From Paraburkholderia silviterrae (GTDB lineage Bacteria > Pseudomonadota > Gammaproteobacteria > Burkholderiales > Burkholderiaceae), in assembly GCF_004353915.1 (NCBI RefSeq), contig NZ_SMRP01000018.1, positions 61,647 through 122,233 on the forward strand: a stretch of 60,587 nt of DNA, in the 5' to 3' direction. Positions 42,930 to 52,040 of the stretch are shown in pieces. A program made the translations under genes and the position numbers. Each line of letters begins with the position of its first letter. Position 1 is the first letter of the stretch. Under the pieces are notes generated by a model, which was not told the DNA's origin, searched no databases, and worked only from the letters and a program-made list of their open reading frames with translations.

Positions 42930-44636
42930 ATGGCAGTAGTCACTGAAAATCCCCGGCAAAGCGAGAGCGCGAATGCGTTTGCCGCTTCGGTCGCGCAAGC
43001 GCTGCCGGGTCCGAATCCGTTCGTTGGCCTGCGGCCCTGCGATGTGCTGGCCACCGTGCAGCAGATCGGCGCCCAGGCGATGCGTCAGCCCGCGCTCGTG
43101 ATGGAGCAGGAAATGACGCTGGCCCGCGACATGCTGGGCATCGTCACGGGGCAGGCGCAAAGCGCGCCGCCGCAAGGCGACAAGCGCTTCGCCGATACGG
43201 CCTGGCAGCAGAACCCCATCTATAGCATGACCATGCGCGGCTATCTCGCCTGGCGCGATTCGATCGCCGGCTTTGTCGAGCGCTCGGGGCTCGACGCGAA
43301 CACGAAAGAGCGCGCGAAGTTCGTGGCCTCGCTCATTACCGATGCGGCATCGCCCACCAACACGCTGCTCGGCAATCCGGCCGCAATCAAGAAGGTCGTG
43401 GATTCGGGCGGCATGAGCCTGCTCGATGGCTTGAACAACGCTGTCAACGACCTGCTCAAGAATCAGGGCATGCCGGCACAGGTGAACAAGACGGCGTTCG
43501 AAGTGGGCAAGAACCTGGGCACGTCCAAAGGGGTGGTGGTCTTTCGCAATGAATTGCTCGAGCTGATTCAATATTCGCCGGCAACCACCGAGGTCTATAG
43601 CCGACCCCAACTGATCGTGCCGCCCCAGATCAACAAGTTCTATGTCTTCGACCTGGCCGAGGGCAAGAGCATCGTCGACTATCTGGTCAAGAACGAACTG
43701 CAGACCTTTGTCGTGAGCTGGCGCAATCCGACCAGCGCGCACAGCCATTGGGATCTCGACACCTATGTGAGCGCGCTCATCGAGGCGATCGAGGCCGTGC
43801 GCGAGATCACTGGAAGCGAGGACGTCAACGTGCACGGCGCCTGCTCCGGCGCGATGACGATTTCCGCGCTGCTCGGGCATCTCGCGAGCCGTGGCGACAA
43901 GACGGTCAACGCGACCACGCTGATGGTGGCCGTGCTCGACAATTCCGCAGACTCGCAGCTTGGCCTCTTTGCCACGCCCGAAGCCGTTGCGGCGGCCAAG
44001 CAGCACAGCATCGCACGCGGCGTGCTGGCGGGCGAGGAGATGGGCCGCATATTCGCGTGGATGCGCCCCAACGATCTGGTCTGGAATTACTGGGTCAACA
44101 ACTATCTGATGGGCAATGCGCCTCCCGCGTTCGACGTGCTTTACTGGAACAACGACACGACCCGGCTGCCGGCGAAATTCCATGGCCAGTTGCTCGATAT
44201 TTTCACCGAGAACCTGTTCAGCAGGCCGGGCGCGCTGACGGTGCTGGGCACGCCGGTGGACCTCTCGCAAGTCACGTGCGACAAGTACGTGGTGGCGGGC
44301 ATCACCGACCACATCACGCCGTGGAAGGGCGTGTATGGCACGGCGCGCCAGTTTGGCGGCAATACGCGCTTCGTGCTGAGCTCGAGCGGCCATATCCAGA
44401 GCCTCATCAATCCGCCGGGCAATCCCAAGGCGAAGTATTTCCTCAATCCCGCGCTGCCCGCGGATGCGGATGCATGGCTGAGCGCTGCGCAAACCGAGAA
44501 AGACTCTTGGTGGGCCAACTGGCGCGACTGGCTGGTGGAGCGCTCGGGAGCCAGGCGCGCAGCGCCGGCCGCACCCGGCAGCGAACGGCATCCGGCGCTT
44601 GCCGCTGCGCCCGGAACGTACGTTCTGGAGGCGTGA
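42930..44636 (+). CDS. phaC: Class II (medium-chain-length) polyhydroxyalkanoate synthase PhaC
   Basis: The protein has 568 residues from ATG 42930 (GAGGAG 8 nt upstream). It carries the poly-3-hydroxyacyl-CoA synthase core with the triad C305 (NVHGACSGAMTISALL), D460 (VAGITDHITPWKGVY) and H488 (SSSGHIQSLINPPGNPKAKY), spaced exactly as in Pseudomonas class II enzymes (Cys296, Asp451, His479). Diagnostic class II segments are SPTNTLLGNPAAIKKV, QVNKTAFEVGKNLGTSKGVV, WMRPNDLVWNYWVNNYLMGN and the C-terminal PGTYVLEA. It polymerises mainly C6-C14 (R)-3-hydroxyacyl-CoA. The Ala-Pro-rich C-terminal part (SGARRAAPAAPGSERHPA) is longer than usual. Confidence 0.95.
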   Translation: MAVVTENPRQSESANAFAASVAQALPGPNPFVGLRPCDVLATVQQIGAQAMRQPALVMEQEMTLARDMLGIVTGQAQSAPPQGDKRFADTAWQQNPIYSMTMRGYLAWRDSIAGFVERSGLDANTKERAKFVASLITDAASPTNTLLGNPAAIKKVVDSGGMSLLDGLNNAVNDLLKNQGMPAQVNKTAFEVGKNLGTSKGVVVFRNELLELIQYSPATTEVYSRPQLIVPPQINKFYVFDLAEGKSIVDYLVKNELQTFVVSWRNPTSAHSHWDLDTYVSALIEAIEAVREITGSEDVNVHGACSGAMTISALLGHLASRGDKTVNATTLMVAVLDNSADSQLGLFATPEAVAAAKQHSIARGVLAGEEMGRIFAWMRPNDLVWNYWVNNYLMGNAPPAFDVLYWNNDTTRLPAKFHGQLLDIFTENLFSRPGALTVLGTPVDLSQVTCDKYVVAGITDHITPWKGVYGTARQFGGNTRFVLSSSGHIQSLINPPGNPKAKYFLNPALPADADAWLSAAQTEKDSWWANWRDWLVERSGARRAAPAAPGSERHPALAAAPGTYVLEA

Positions 44637-44695
44637 CGGGCTCTCGGCCTCGAACGCGAATTTTTATCTTTTACATTCAATCAGGAGATCCAGGC

Positions 44696-45118
44696 ATGGT
44701 ATCGACGAACCCCAGCGGCATCTTTGCCGAATACACGAAACTCATCACGCAGTTCAAGCTTCCGGGCGTGGACGTTGCGGCATTTCTCGAATCGCGCCGT
44801 AAAGACGTCGAGGCGCTTGCCGAGGCCAACATGACCGCGCTCGCGGGCGTGCAGCAAGTCAGCCAGAAGCAGGTGGACATTTTCCGCGCGAAGATGACCG
44901 AGTTGCAGTCGCTGGTCTCGCGGCTGGCGAAGCCGGAGAGCGTTGGCGGCGCGATTGCTGGCGAAGACGTGAAGAATGCGCTGCAAAAAGCCTTTATCGA
45001 CATGCAGGAGCTGGCGGACGCGGCGTATCGCGCCCAGACCGACAGCATCGCGGTCGTGACGAAGCGCTTTGCCGAGCATGTCGAGGAAGTCAAGGCGCTC
45101 GTGCAAGTCAAGAAGTGA
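44696..45118 (+). CDS. Phasin (PF09361 type)
   Basis: The protein has 140 residues from ATG 44696 (AGGAG 9 nt upstream). FAEYTKLITQFKLPGVDVAA is the conserved start of the short PHA-granule phasins of Burkholderiales, followed by amphipathic helices (LEALAEANMTALAGVQQVSQ-type) and a C-terminal coiled stretch ending in FAEHVEEVKALVQVKK. It coats PHA granules. Its position between phaC and phaZ is normal, but the type is the Burkholderia phasin, not the PhaF/PhaI proteins that accompany class II synthases in Pseudomonas. Confidence 0.9.
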   Translation: MVSTNPSGIFAEYTKLITQFKLPGVDVAAFLESRRKDVEALAEANMTALAGVQQVSQKQVDIFRAKMTELQSLVSRLAKPESVGGAIAGEDVKNALQKAFIDMQELADAAYRAQTDSIAVVTKRFAEHVEEVKALVQVKK

Positions 45119-45228
45119 TCCAGCGGGCCCGCGCGAGCCGCTGCCGTTGCGGGCCATCGCGTGACATGGCGTGACGCTACGTGCCATTACCCACCATCAC
45201 ACAACGTCCTGGCAGGGGAAACGACCGG

Positions 45229-46071
45229 ATGAACGACATACAAACAAGCCCGGAGGTGGTCGAAGTCATGCAAATCCAGACACTCGATCTGGACGGCCAG
45301 TTGCTGCGCGTCGGGGTTCGCCGCGGCCGTGACGATGGCGTGCCGCTGCTGTTATTCAATGGCATCGGCGCGAATCTCGAACTGGTCGAGCCTTTCGCCG
45401 CCGCGCTCGACGACGTGACGGTGATCGTCTTCGATGTGCCCGGCGTTGGCGGCTCGCCCGCTCCGCTGATTCCCTACCGCTTCTCGACGCTCGCAGTGCT
45501 CTCCGAGAAGCTGCTGACGCGCCTCGGCTACGCGGGACCTGTCGACGTGCTCGGCGTGTCGTGGGGCGGTGCGCTCGCGCAGCAGTTCGCGCATCTTTAC
45601 CCACGCCGGTGCCGCAAGCTGATTCTCGCGGCCACGTCGCCGGGCGTGATCATGGTGCCGGCGCGGCTGTCCGTATTGGCGAAGCTGGTCGGCCCGCGCC
45701 GCTACACCGATCCGGCGTATCTGAAGGAGGTTGGCGCCGAGATTTACGGCGGCGCCTACCGGCGCGACGCTACGCTGCTCGACGAGCACAGCCGCCACAT
45801 TCAGGCGCCGCGCGGCCGCGGCTATCTTTACCAGTTGCTGGCGGCGTCGGGGTGGACGAGCCTGCCGTGGCTCGGTGCGCTGCGCCAGCCGACGCTCGTC
45901 ATGCATGGCAACGACGATCCCATTGTGCCGCTCACGAACGCGAAGATTCTTGCTGCGCGGATACCCAAAGCGACGCTGCATGTGATCGACGATGGCCACC
46001 TGTTCCTCATCACGCGTGCGCGGGAAGTCGCGCCGCTGGTCAAGCGATTTCTCGGGCAGGAGACGAGTTGA
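45229..46071 (+). CDS. phaZ: Intracellular mcl-PHA depolymerase PhaZ
   Basis: The protein has 280 residues from ATG 45229; ATG 45268 is as likely, with GGAGGTGG 8 nt upstream and an N-terminus then aligning with Pseudomonas PhaZ. Signature segments: PLLLFNGIGANLELVEPFAA, VIVFDVPGVGGSPAPLIPYR, nucleophile GVSWGGALAQQFAHLYP, acid GNDDPIVPL, and base DDGHLFLITRAREVAPLVKR. These match the intracellular mcl-PHA depolymerases closely. It degrades stored PHA to 3-hydroxy acids, returning carbon to the ligase at the start of the locus. Confidence 0.9.
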   Translation: MNDIQTSPEVVEVMQIQTLDLDGQLLRVGVRRGRDDGVPLLLFNGIGANLELVEPFAAALDDVTVIVFDVPGVGGSPAPLIPYRFSTLAVLSEKLLTRLGYAGPVDVLGVSWGGALAQQFAHLYPRRCRKLILAATSPGVIMVPARLSVLAKLVGPRRYTDPAYLKEVGAEIYGGAYRRDATLLDEHSRHIQAPRGRGYLYQLLAASGWTSLPWLGALRQPTLVMHGNDDPIVPLTNAKILAARIPKATLHVIDDGHLFLITRAREVAPLVKRFLGQETS

Positions 46072-47357
46072 GCGCGGTAGCCAACGAGAAGGAGCCGCTC
46101 GCGGGCACGAAGACCCGCGCAGTGGCTGACGACAAGCTCACGCGCCTCAAGCGCATGCGCGCAACGGCGACCTGTTTGCTGATGGCCATGATCGTGCTGT
46201 TGTTCGCGTGTGTCGTCTGGCAGGCGGCCTATCCATGGCTCGCGTGGCCGCGCGCGTTCGCGGAAGCGGGCACGGTAGGGGCCATTGCGGACTGGTATGC
46301 GGTGGTGGCGCTATTTCGGCATCCTATGGGTATTCCCATTCCGCACACGGCCATTGTTCCCAACAACCAGGCGCGCATTGGGGAGAGTCTGGGCAGCTTC
46401 GTGGAAGAGAACTTCCTGACGACTGAGCTGGTTGTGGGGCGATTGAACGAATACAACGCCGCGCATGCGCTGGCGACATGGCTGGCGGAAAGAGAGAACA
46501 GTGCGGCGATTGCGGGTTTGGTGGCCGATTCATTGCCGCGCCTGCTCGAACGCCTTGACGAGGCGGATGTCGAAGCGCTATTCGACCGGTTTGTGTTCGC
46601 AGAGGCCCGCAGGCTCGATGTGTCCCGCATCGCCGGCCAGGTCCTCGACATGCTGACCGAGGGCGATCGCCATCAGCCGCTGCTGGATCGCGGGCTGAGC
46701 GCGATGAAGACATGGTTGACGGATAACGTCGATCTCATCACGGCGAAATTCAGCGAAGCGTCGCGATTCACGCCTGCACTGCTCGACGCCTATATCGTCA
46801 ACAAATTCGTCGAAGGCATCGTCGCGCTGATTCATGAAGCGGCCGACAATCCCGATCATGAGCTGAGGGGGCAGTTCGACGAGGCCGTGCGAGCGCTTTC
46901 GCGCGATCTGCAAACCGCACCCGCGTATCGTAGATTAGGCAGACTGCTGTTGCGCGATGGCATCCGGCATTTCAAGGCGTGCGGTTATAGCCGGGTGGTG
47001 TTCGATCGCGTGCGATTGCTCGTGGCTGCCGATGCGCAAAGCGCACAGCCGGTCGTGCGCGGTGTGATCGCCGGCGCTTTGGTGTCCTTTGGCGAGGCCA
47101 TCGAAAGCACGCCCACGACGCAGCGAAAGCTGAACGCGTGGTGGCTCGATCTGGCGCGGGCGCTGCTCGCGCGCTACCGCAATCGGCTGTCCGCCATGAT
47201 CGCCGACGTCGTGAAAGGCTGGAACGCGCAAGAGGTGAGCGGCAAGTTCGAAGCGGAAATTGGCCGCGATTTGCAGTTCATCCGGATCAACGGGACGTTT
47301 GTCGGCGGCTTTGTGGGTGTGCTTATACACACCTGCGTGTTTGCGCTTGGGCGGTAG
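46068..47357 (+). CDS. DUF445 (YjiN-type) inner-membrane protein
   Basis: The protein has 429 residues from TTG 46068, which overlaps the phaZ stop (TTGA) and has AGGAG 7 nt upstream, so it is translationally coupled. The N-terminal membrane helix (about 30-50) is ATCLLMAMIVLLFACVVWQA. It is followed by AFAEAGTVGAIADWYAVVAL and GIPIPHTAIVPNNQARIGES, the hallmark of DUF445. Long coiled helices fill the middle, and FVGGFVGVLIHTCVF at the C-terminus is a second membrane anchor. DUF445 proteins are widespread with unknown function. Coupling to phaZ is unusual and may reflect only cotranscription. Confidence 0.85.
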   Translation: MSAVANEKEPLAGTKTRAVADDKLTRLKRMRATATCLLMAMIVLLFACVVWQAAYPWLAWPRAFAEAGTVGAIADWYAVVALFRHPMGIPIPHTAIVPNNQARIGESLGSFVEENFLTTELVVGRLNEYNAAHALATWLAERENSAAIAGLVADSLPRLLERLDEADVEALFDRFVFAEARRLDVSRIAGQVLDMLTEGDRHQPLLDRGLSAMKTWLTDNVDLITAKFSEASRFTPALLDAYIVNKFVEGIVALIHEAADNPDHELRGQFDEAVRALSRDLQTAPAYRRLGRLLLRDGIRHFKACGYSRVVFDRVRLLVAADAQSAQPVVRGVIAGALVSFGEAIESTPTTQRKLNAWWLDLARALLARYRNRLSAMIADVVKGWNAQEVSGKFEAEIGRDLQFIRINGTFVGGFVGVLIHTCVFALGR

Positions 47358-47551
47358 GCGCGCGTACTTTGCCGATGCCCCGATGACGGCCATCCGACTG
47401 ACGCCGAAACGTTGCATGAGTGCGAGCGGCGGAGTCTATCCGCTCATTGTATCGATGAGCAGAAGCGGCTCGGGGTCATGGCTGAGCAAGTTGTTGTTGC
47501 GGACGGCCGTAGCAGTAGCAAATCAAATCCGTAAGTATGCCCCTGCGCCGA

Positions 47552-48742
47552 TTACCCAATCGGTACCATACTCCCCAACAGAAGCCGCACGAGGGTTGCC
47601 TGCCGCGTCACGCCGGTCTTCGAGAAAATCGAGCGCAGGTGCGCACGCGCGGTGTTTTTGCTGATGCCCGCGTCGTTCGCTGCTTCATCGAGCGACAGCC
47701 CATTCGTCAGCAGGAAGGCGAGCGACGCCTCGGCGGGCGTCAGGTCGAATAGCTTGCGGATGATCGCCAGCGCGCCCTGCGGCTTGCGGTCCGGGTCGCG
47801 CAGAAACAGCGCGACGGCCGGCCGCCGCTTGTTGTCTCCCGACCAGTCCGACAATGGGATCGTGCGCACGAGCAGGCCAAGGCGCGACGCGCTGGCACCA
47901 CGCGAGATCGGCATGGCTTCGGCAATCGCGGACGCAGGTTCGTAATACCCCGCAATTGCTCGGCGGACCAGTTGTTTGAGCCGGCGATTTTCTTGTGCGT
48001 CAGACGCCGCGATCCTGTCGCAGACGATGCACAAACCATTGGCCTGGTCGATGATTTCGCCGGCGGAGCTGTTAATGTCGATAATTGCGCCATTTTCGTC
48101 GAGCGTGATCATGCCGATCTGCATGCGGTTGACCGTATTCGCGTAGACCTCGCGTTCGACCCCGACTACGTCAAGCCGCGAATGCAGTTCGATCGCCTGC
48201 TTCAGATGCGGCAGCACTAGCCCACAGATCGCCTTGTCGCTCGCGCAATACTCGGTTGAAGCGCTCGTCCGGCACACGCGGAACCGACATTCGACACCGG
48301 ACGGCGTGCGCAGGTCGGCGCCGAGGATATAGCGGATACCTTGCGGCTTCAGGAATTGCTTGTACAACTCGCTCGACAGCCAGCCGGTTTCGCCGAAGAC
48401 TTCATCGACCGTGACGACGCGATCGGCGGGCAGTCCGACGAACGGATCGAGCAAAAAGTAATGCTGGTTGTACGACGCCTCCCAGTCGCCTGGCACCACA
48501 TGGCTCGCTTCGCACGCATGCACCAGCAGCGGTGCACGCCCGTCGCGAGCGGGAGCGCGCAGGATCAGCGTCACCCAGACCGCCTGCAACTTCGTGCGAA
48601 TCAATTCGAGTCCATGCGCCCAGGGTGGGGTTTCAAGCGCCCCCTGATAAACGCACGAAAGCAACTCGCTGAATTCGGCGATGCTCGTTTCCCCTTGCGC
48701 TGACCGGCCCTCCCCGGTGGATCGAGTTATCTCCATCAACAC
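47552..48742 (-). CDS. LuxR-type transcriptional regulator with PAS-like N-terminal region
   Basis: The protein has 396 residues from GTG 48742 (GGAGGA 6 nt upstream; ATG 48736 is also possible). The first ~300 residues hold a PAS/GAF-like sensory part (VNRMQIGMITLDENGAIIDI). The C-terminal helix-turn-helix reads LFDLTPAEASLAFLLTNGLS then LDEAANDAGISKNTARAHLR, with SIFSKTGVTRQATLVRLLLG. It is divergent from the DUF1329 gene, about 470 bp away, and probably controls it. DUF1329/DUF1302 genes often go with such LuxR regulators and SDR genes. Confidence 0.85.
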   Translation of the reverse strand: MLMEITRSTGEGRSAQGETSIAEFSELLSCVYQGALETPPWAHGLELIRTKLQAVWVTLILRAPARDGRAPLLVHACEASHVVPGDWEASYNQHYFLLDPFVGLPADRVVTVDEVFGETGWLSSELYKQFLKPQGIRYILGADLRTPSGVECRFRVCRTSASTEYCASDKAICGLVLPHLKQAIELHSRLDVVGVEREVYANTVNRMQIGMITLDENGAIIDINSSAGEIIDQANGLCIVCDRIAASDAQENRRLKQLVRRAIAGYYEPASAIAEAMPISRGASASRLGLLVRTIPLSDWSGDNKRRPAVALFLRDPDRKPQGALAIIRKLFDLTPAEASLAFLLTNGLSLDEAANDAGISKNTARAHLRSIFSKTGVTRQATLVRLLLGSMVPIG

Positions 48743-49211
48743 ATGCCATCCTCCATGCGACGTGACGCATTTCAAGCCAGCTCGAAAATGCAAGTATTGC
48801 ATCTTCGAATCCGGACGTCAGTAGAGATTTAGAAAGTACAAAACCTCGATCGTGGACGTTGATGTCCAGACGATCGTCATTGCGCACGGAATCTATCGGT
48901 TCGACGTTCATCCGAAGGGCCCGCATTCCTGGCTCAGGCATCGCCTCTAATCCATTCGGACGATGTGGCGGCACGCTGCGCATCGTTAGACTTCGCCATC
49001 AATTAAGGAAGTTTCCTTAATTTGTTTAGTACCGGACTGCGAAAGGCCGATGCGGTCAATCGCACCGCTCTGTCTTCGGCGCATTGTCTTTGCAGGCCGT
49101 TTTGAACGAACGACGCTGCGGATGAGGCACGCATCGAAAAGGCACAAAAAACTCGGCGCGCAAGCTGCATGCGGTGCGCCGCCATGGCGAAAATTAAGAA
49201 CGGAGACTGAA
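48743..49211. other. Divergent promoter region of LuxR regulator and DUF1329 gene
   Basis: About 470 bp without a gene. GAAGTTTCCTTAATTTGTTTAG (around 49008-49029) is AT-rich and may include a promoter. No clear dyad operator is visible. Confidence 0.4.
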
Positions 49212-50579
49212 ATGAATCGACGGACGAGCGCTCTGGTACGGACCGGGTTGATTGCATCCGGTACGCTGCTGGCCATGACGGTTTGGGCCGCAACGCCCCC
49301 TGAAGCGCTGGATTCAGCGCTCACGCCAATTGGCGCGCAGAAAGCGGGGACAAGCGACGGCGTCCCGGCCTGGACCGGCAAATGGTTAGGTACGCCGCCT
49401 ACGGTCAAATTCCAGCCGGGCGAGCGCTACCCGGACCCTTACGCCGACGAGAAACCTCTGCTCGTCATTACGGCGCAAAACGCGTCACAGTACGCAGCCA
49501 ACCTGACCGACGGTCAGAAGGCGATGCTCAAGAAATATCCGGACTCCTTCAAGATCCCGGTCTACCCGAGCCACCGCGATTTCCGCTACGACGACGGCAC
49601 CTACAAAGACATCAAGACGTATGCGCCCAATGTGGAAATGATCGGTGGCGGCAACGGCATCAAGAACGCTGGACCGACCGTACCGTTTCCGAGTCCGAAA
49701 ACCGGCCTCGAATTGCTGTGGAACCTGAAGTACGCATCGGCGATCGAGTCGGAGAAGGCCATATTCGATCAGGCCGTCGTCTACCCTGACGGCAACATTG
49801 CGTGGGGCAAGGTCAAGTACGACATCTGGTCGCCGAAGGACGCGAGCCCGTTCGATCCGAAATCCTCCGCCGTCAATCGGGCTTACTTCCGTGTAACAAC
49901 GGAGCAACCCCTGAACGAGCGCGGAACCATCATGGTCGGCTATTCGCTTTACGACAGCCCCGAGTCGAACTCCAACCGAACCTGGATGTATAGCCCTGGC
50001 ACGCGACGTGTGCGCCAGGCGCCGGAATACGGCTACGACCAGCCGCAAGGTCCGGGCGGATTCCGTACCGTTGACGACGACCATTTTTTCAATGGGTCTC
50101 CGGAGCGCTATCAATGGCGAATCGTCGGCAAACGAGAGATTTATGTCCCCTACGACAACTACCGGATGCTGTCGTCCTCGCTCAAGTATGGCGACTTGCT
50201 GACTGGGCACCATGCCGATCCGAAAAATATGCGCTACGAACTGCATCGTGTGTGGGTGCTTGAGGCTACGCTGAAACCCGGATTCCGGCATCTGTACGCC
50301 AAACGGGTGATCTACCTCGACGAGGATTCCTGGTACGGCCTGCTCTCCGACAACTTCGACAGCCATGGTGAGCTGTGGCGCACAAACATCCAGACGAGCG
50401 TCTACGCATATGACGCGCAGCGCTTTTACCCGACTGCGGTCTTCTATCACGACCTCATCTCCGGTGCTTACATGGCGGATCGGTTGACGAATGCCGGGCC
50501 CATGGTCGTGCTCAATCGTAATCCGGACTTCAACGAAGCGCACTTCGCGCCTGACGCGGCCCGAGGCTCCGGCCTCTGA
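49212..50579 (+). CDS. DUF1329-family outer-membrane/periplasmic protein
   Basis: The protein has 455 residues from ATG 49212 (GGAG 8 nt upstream). The signal peptide is about residues 1-27 (GLIASGTLLAMTVWAATPP). Family segments: LTPIGAQKAGTSDGVPAWTG, YSLYDSPESNSNRTWMYSPG, YRVRQAPEYGYDQPQGPGG-like, and PYDNYRMLSSSLKYGDLL. DUF1329 (LolA/LolB-like fold) proteins are usually encoded beside a DUF1302 protein and RND exporters, and are linked to export or handling of hydrophobic molecules. No DUF1302 or RND gene is present here. A SnoaL-like gene and an SDR follow on the same strand. Confidence 0.9.
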   Translation: MNRRTSALVRTGLIASGTLLAMTVWAATPPEALDSALTPIGAQKAGTSDGVPAWTGKWLGTPPTVKFQPGERYPDPYADEKPLLVITAQNASQYAANLTDGQKAMLKKYPDSFKIPVYPSHRDFRYDDGTYKDIKTYAPNVEMIGGGNGIKNAGPTVPFPSPKTGLELLWNLKYASAIESEKAIFDQAVVYPDGNIAWGKVKYDIWSPKDASPFDPKSSAVNRAYFRVTTEQPLNERGTIMVGYSLYDSPESNSNRTWMYSPGTRRVRQAPEYGYDQPQGPGGFRTVDDDHFFNGSPERYQWRIVGKREIYVPYDNYRMLSSSLKYGDLLTGHHADPKNMRYELHRVWVLEATLKPGFRHLYAKRVIYLDEDSWYGLLSDNFDSHGELWRTNIQTSVYAYDAQRFYPTAVFYHDLISGAYMADRLTNAGPMVVLNRNPDFNEAHFAPDAARGSGL

Positions 50580-50680
50580 AGAAAAGTCTGCGACGCTGCA
50601 CGGTTCGCCCGCCAACGCGCGCCGGCGATCCGTGCCGAATCGGAGCGCAGTGTGAACCATATTGACAAGGAGAGGAACCC

Positions 50681-51121
50681 ATGAATCGTGATGACTTGGC
50701 CGCTGCATATGAAATCTTGCAGGCGCATAGCCGATACGCGCACGCGCTCGACGAGCGGAACTGGCCCATGCTGGATACCGTGTTCGCCCACGACGTGCGC
50801 GCCGACTACAACGACGGCGAGTTTGTGACTGACGGACTCGCCGAGCTGGTCAGCATGATCCGCTCCCATCTCGACGGCTGCGGTCCAACCCAGCACCTTC
50901 TCGGCACGCCGTACGTCGACGTCGGCAGCGACGGTGCCCAAAGCCGCATCTACGTGCGGGCGGCTCATCGCGGCCGAGGCGAGAAAGAACATCTCGTCTA
51001 TGAAGCAATTGGGGAGTACGTAGCGAAATGGAAACGTACCGATGACGGTTGGCGGGCGACACGCTGGACGCTACGCGTCGGCCTCGAAGTCGGCTCCCGG
51101 GACGTGCTCGGAGCGCGCTGA
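50681..51121 (+). CDS. SnoaL-like / NTF2-fold protein
   Basis: The protein has 146 residues. AYEILQAHSRYAHALDERNW, LDTVFAHDVRADYNDGEF and GPTQHLLGTPYVDV are the polyketide-cyclase/SnoaL-4-type NTF2 fold used by small dehydratases, isomerases and cyclases. A possible acid pair is D-R-N/H-x-V. AAGGAGAGG lies 6-9 nt upstream. It is 101 bp after the DUF1329 gene and 62 bp before the SDR gene. NTF2-fold enzyme plus SDR is common in steroid or terpenoid degradation; the substrate here is unknown. Confidence 0.8.
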   Translation: MNRDDLAAAYEILQAHSRYAHALDERNWPMLDTVFAHDVRADYNDGEFVTDGLAELVSMIRSHLDGCGPTQHLLGTPYVDVGSDGAQSRIYVRAAHRGRGEKEHLVYEAIGEYVAKWKRTDDGWRATRWTLRVGLEVGSRDVLGAR

Positions 51122-51183
51122 AGCTTCTTTGCTACCAAACTGAACGCGCAGAATCCGCGCTTACACATCGAACGGAAAACGAA

Positions 51184-51939
51184 ATGAATCAGTTGAAAGG
51201 CAAGGTCGCGCTGATTACCGGCGGGGCGCGCGGTCAGGGCGCCGCCGAAGCGAAGCTGTTTGTTGCGCAAGGCGCGCGTGTCGTGATCGCAGACGTGCTC
51301 GATGCCGAAGCGCAAAAGTTGGCGGACGAACTCGGGGACGCGGCGCTGTACCAGCATCTCGACGTGACGTGCCCAGCCAATTGGGAGCGGGTCGTGCAGG
51401 CAGCATTGAGCCGCTTTGGCAAGCTCGATATTCTCGTCAACAATGCGGGCATCATCAAGCTCGGCCCGATCGAGACGCTCTCGCTCGAAGACTATCGGCG
51501 TGTCGTTGACGTGAACCAGATCGGTTGCTGGCTCGGTATGAAGACCGTGCTGCCGGCCATGAAGGCAGCAGGCGGGGCAATCGTCAACACGTCGTCCATA
51601 GCGGGTATGGAAGGAATCGCTTACGGCTCCGCCTATGTCGCAAGCAAGTTCGCGATTCGCGGGATGACCAAGGTCGCCGCGCTGGAGTTCGGTCGCTACA
51701 ACATTCGTGTCAACTCCGTGCACCCGGGCGGCGTCGATACTCATATGGGGCGCCCACCCGAGTTCTCGGACATGGACCCGTCCGCGACGTATCGCGGCCT
51801 GCCGATTCCGCGCATCGGCCGCCCGGAGGAAATTGCCGATCTCGTGCTGTTCCTCGCATCCGACCAGTCGTCGTACTGCACCGGCGCCGAGTTCGTCATT
51901 GACGGAGGCATGCTGGCTGGCACGTCGTTCGCCGGGTAG
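51184..51939 (+). CDS. Short-chain dehydrogenase/reductase
   Basis: The protein has 251 residues. The NAD-binding motif is T12-G-G-A-R-G-Q-G19. NNAG is at 86-89 and the catalytic S137/S138, Y151 and K155 are in NTSSIAGMEGIAYGSAYVAS and the following K. The acidic D37 after the second strand (VVIADVLDA) predicts NAD+ preference. It ends in VLFLASDQSSYCTGAEFVID and GG, classical of the 3-alpha/beta-hydroxysteroid-type SDR group. The start ATG 51184 follows GGAAAACGAA. It is the last gene before the TetR regulator and forms an operon with the SnoaL-like gene. Confidence 0.9.
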   Translation: MNQLKGKVALITGGARGQGAAEAKLFVAQGARVVIADVLDAEAQKLADELGDAALYQHLDVTCPANWERVVQAALSRFGKLDILVNNAGIIKLGPIETLSLEDYRRVVDVNQIGCWLGMKTVLPAMKAAGGAIVNTSSIAGMEGIAYGSAYVASKFAIRGMTKVAALEFGRYNIRVNSVHPGGVDTHMGRPPEFSDMDPSATYRGLPIPRIGRPEEIADLVLFLASDQSSYCTGAEFVIDGGMLAGTSFAG

Positions 51940-52040
51940 CCAGCTCGCCCGCTGCCAGATGCACACGCGTCGGACACCGGATTCGTTTCGCTCGATCTCC
52001 AGCGTCCGACGCTTCTTTGCGTCCACTTCATACCAACACC

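Noticed and set aside
42681..44591. 636-codon minus-strand frame opposite phaC
   Set aside because: PhaC on the plus strand has full family motifs; the antisense frame is open only because of high GC third positions.
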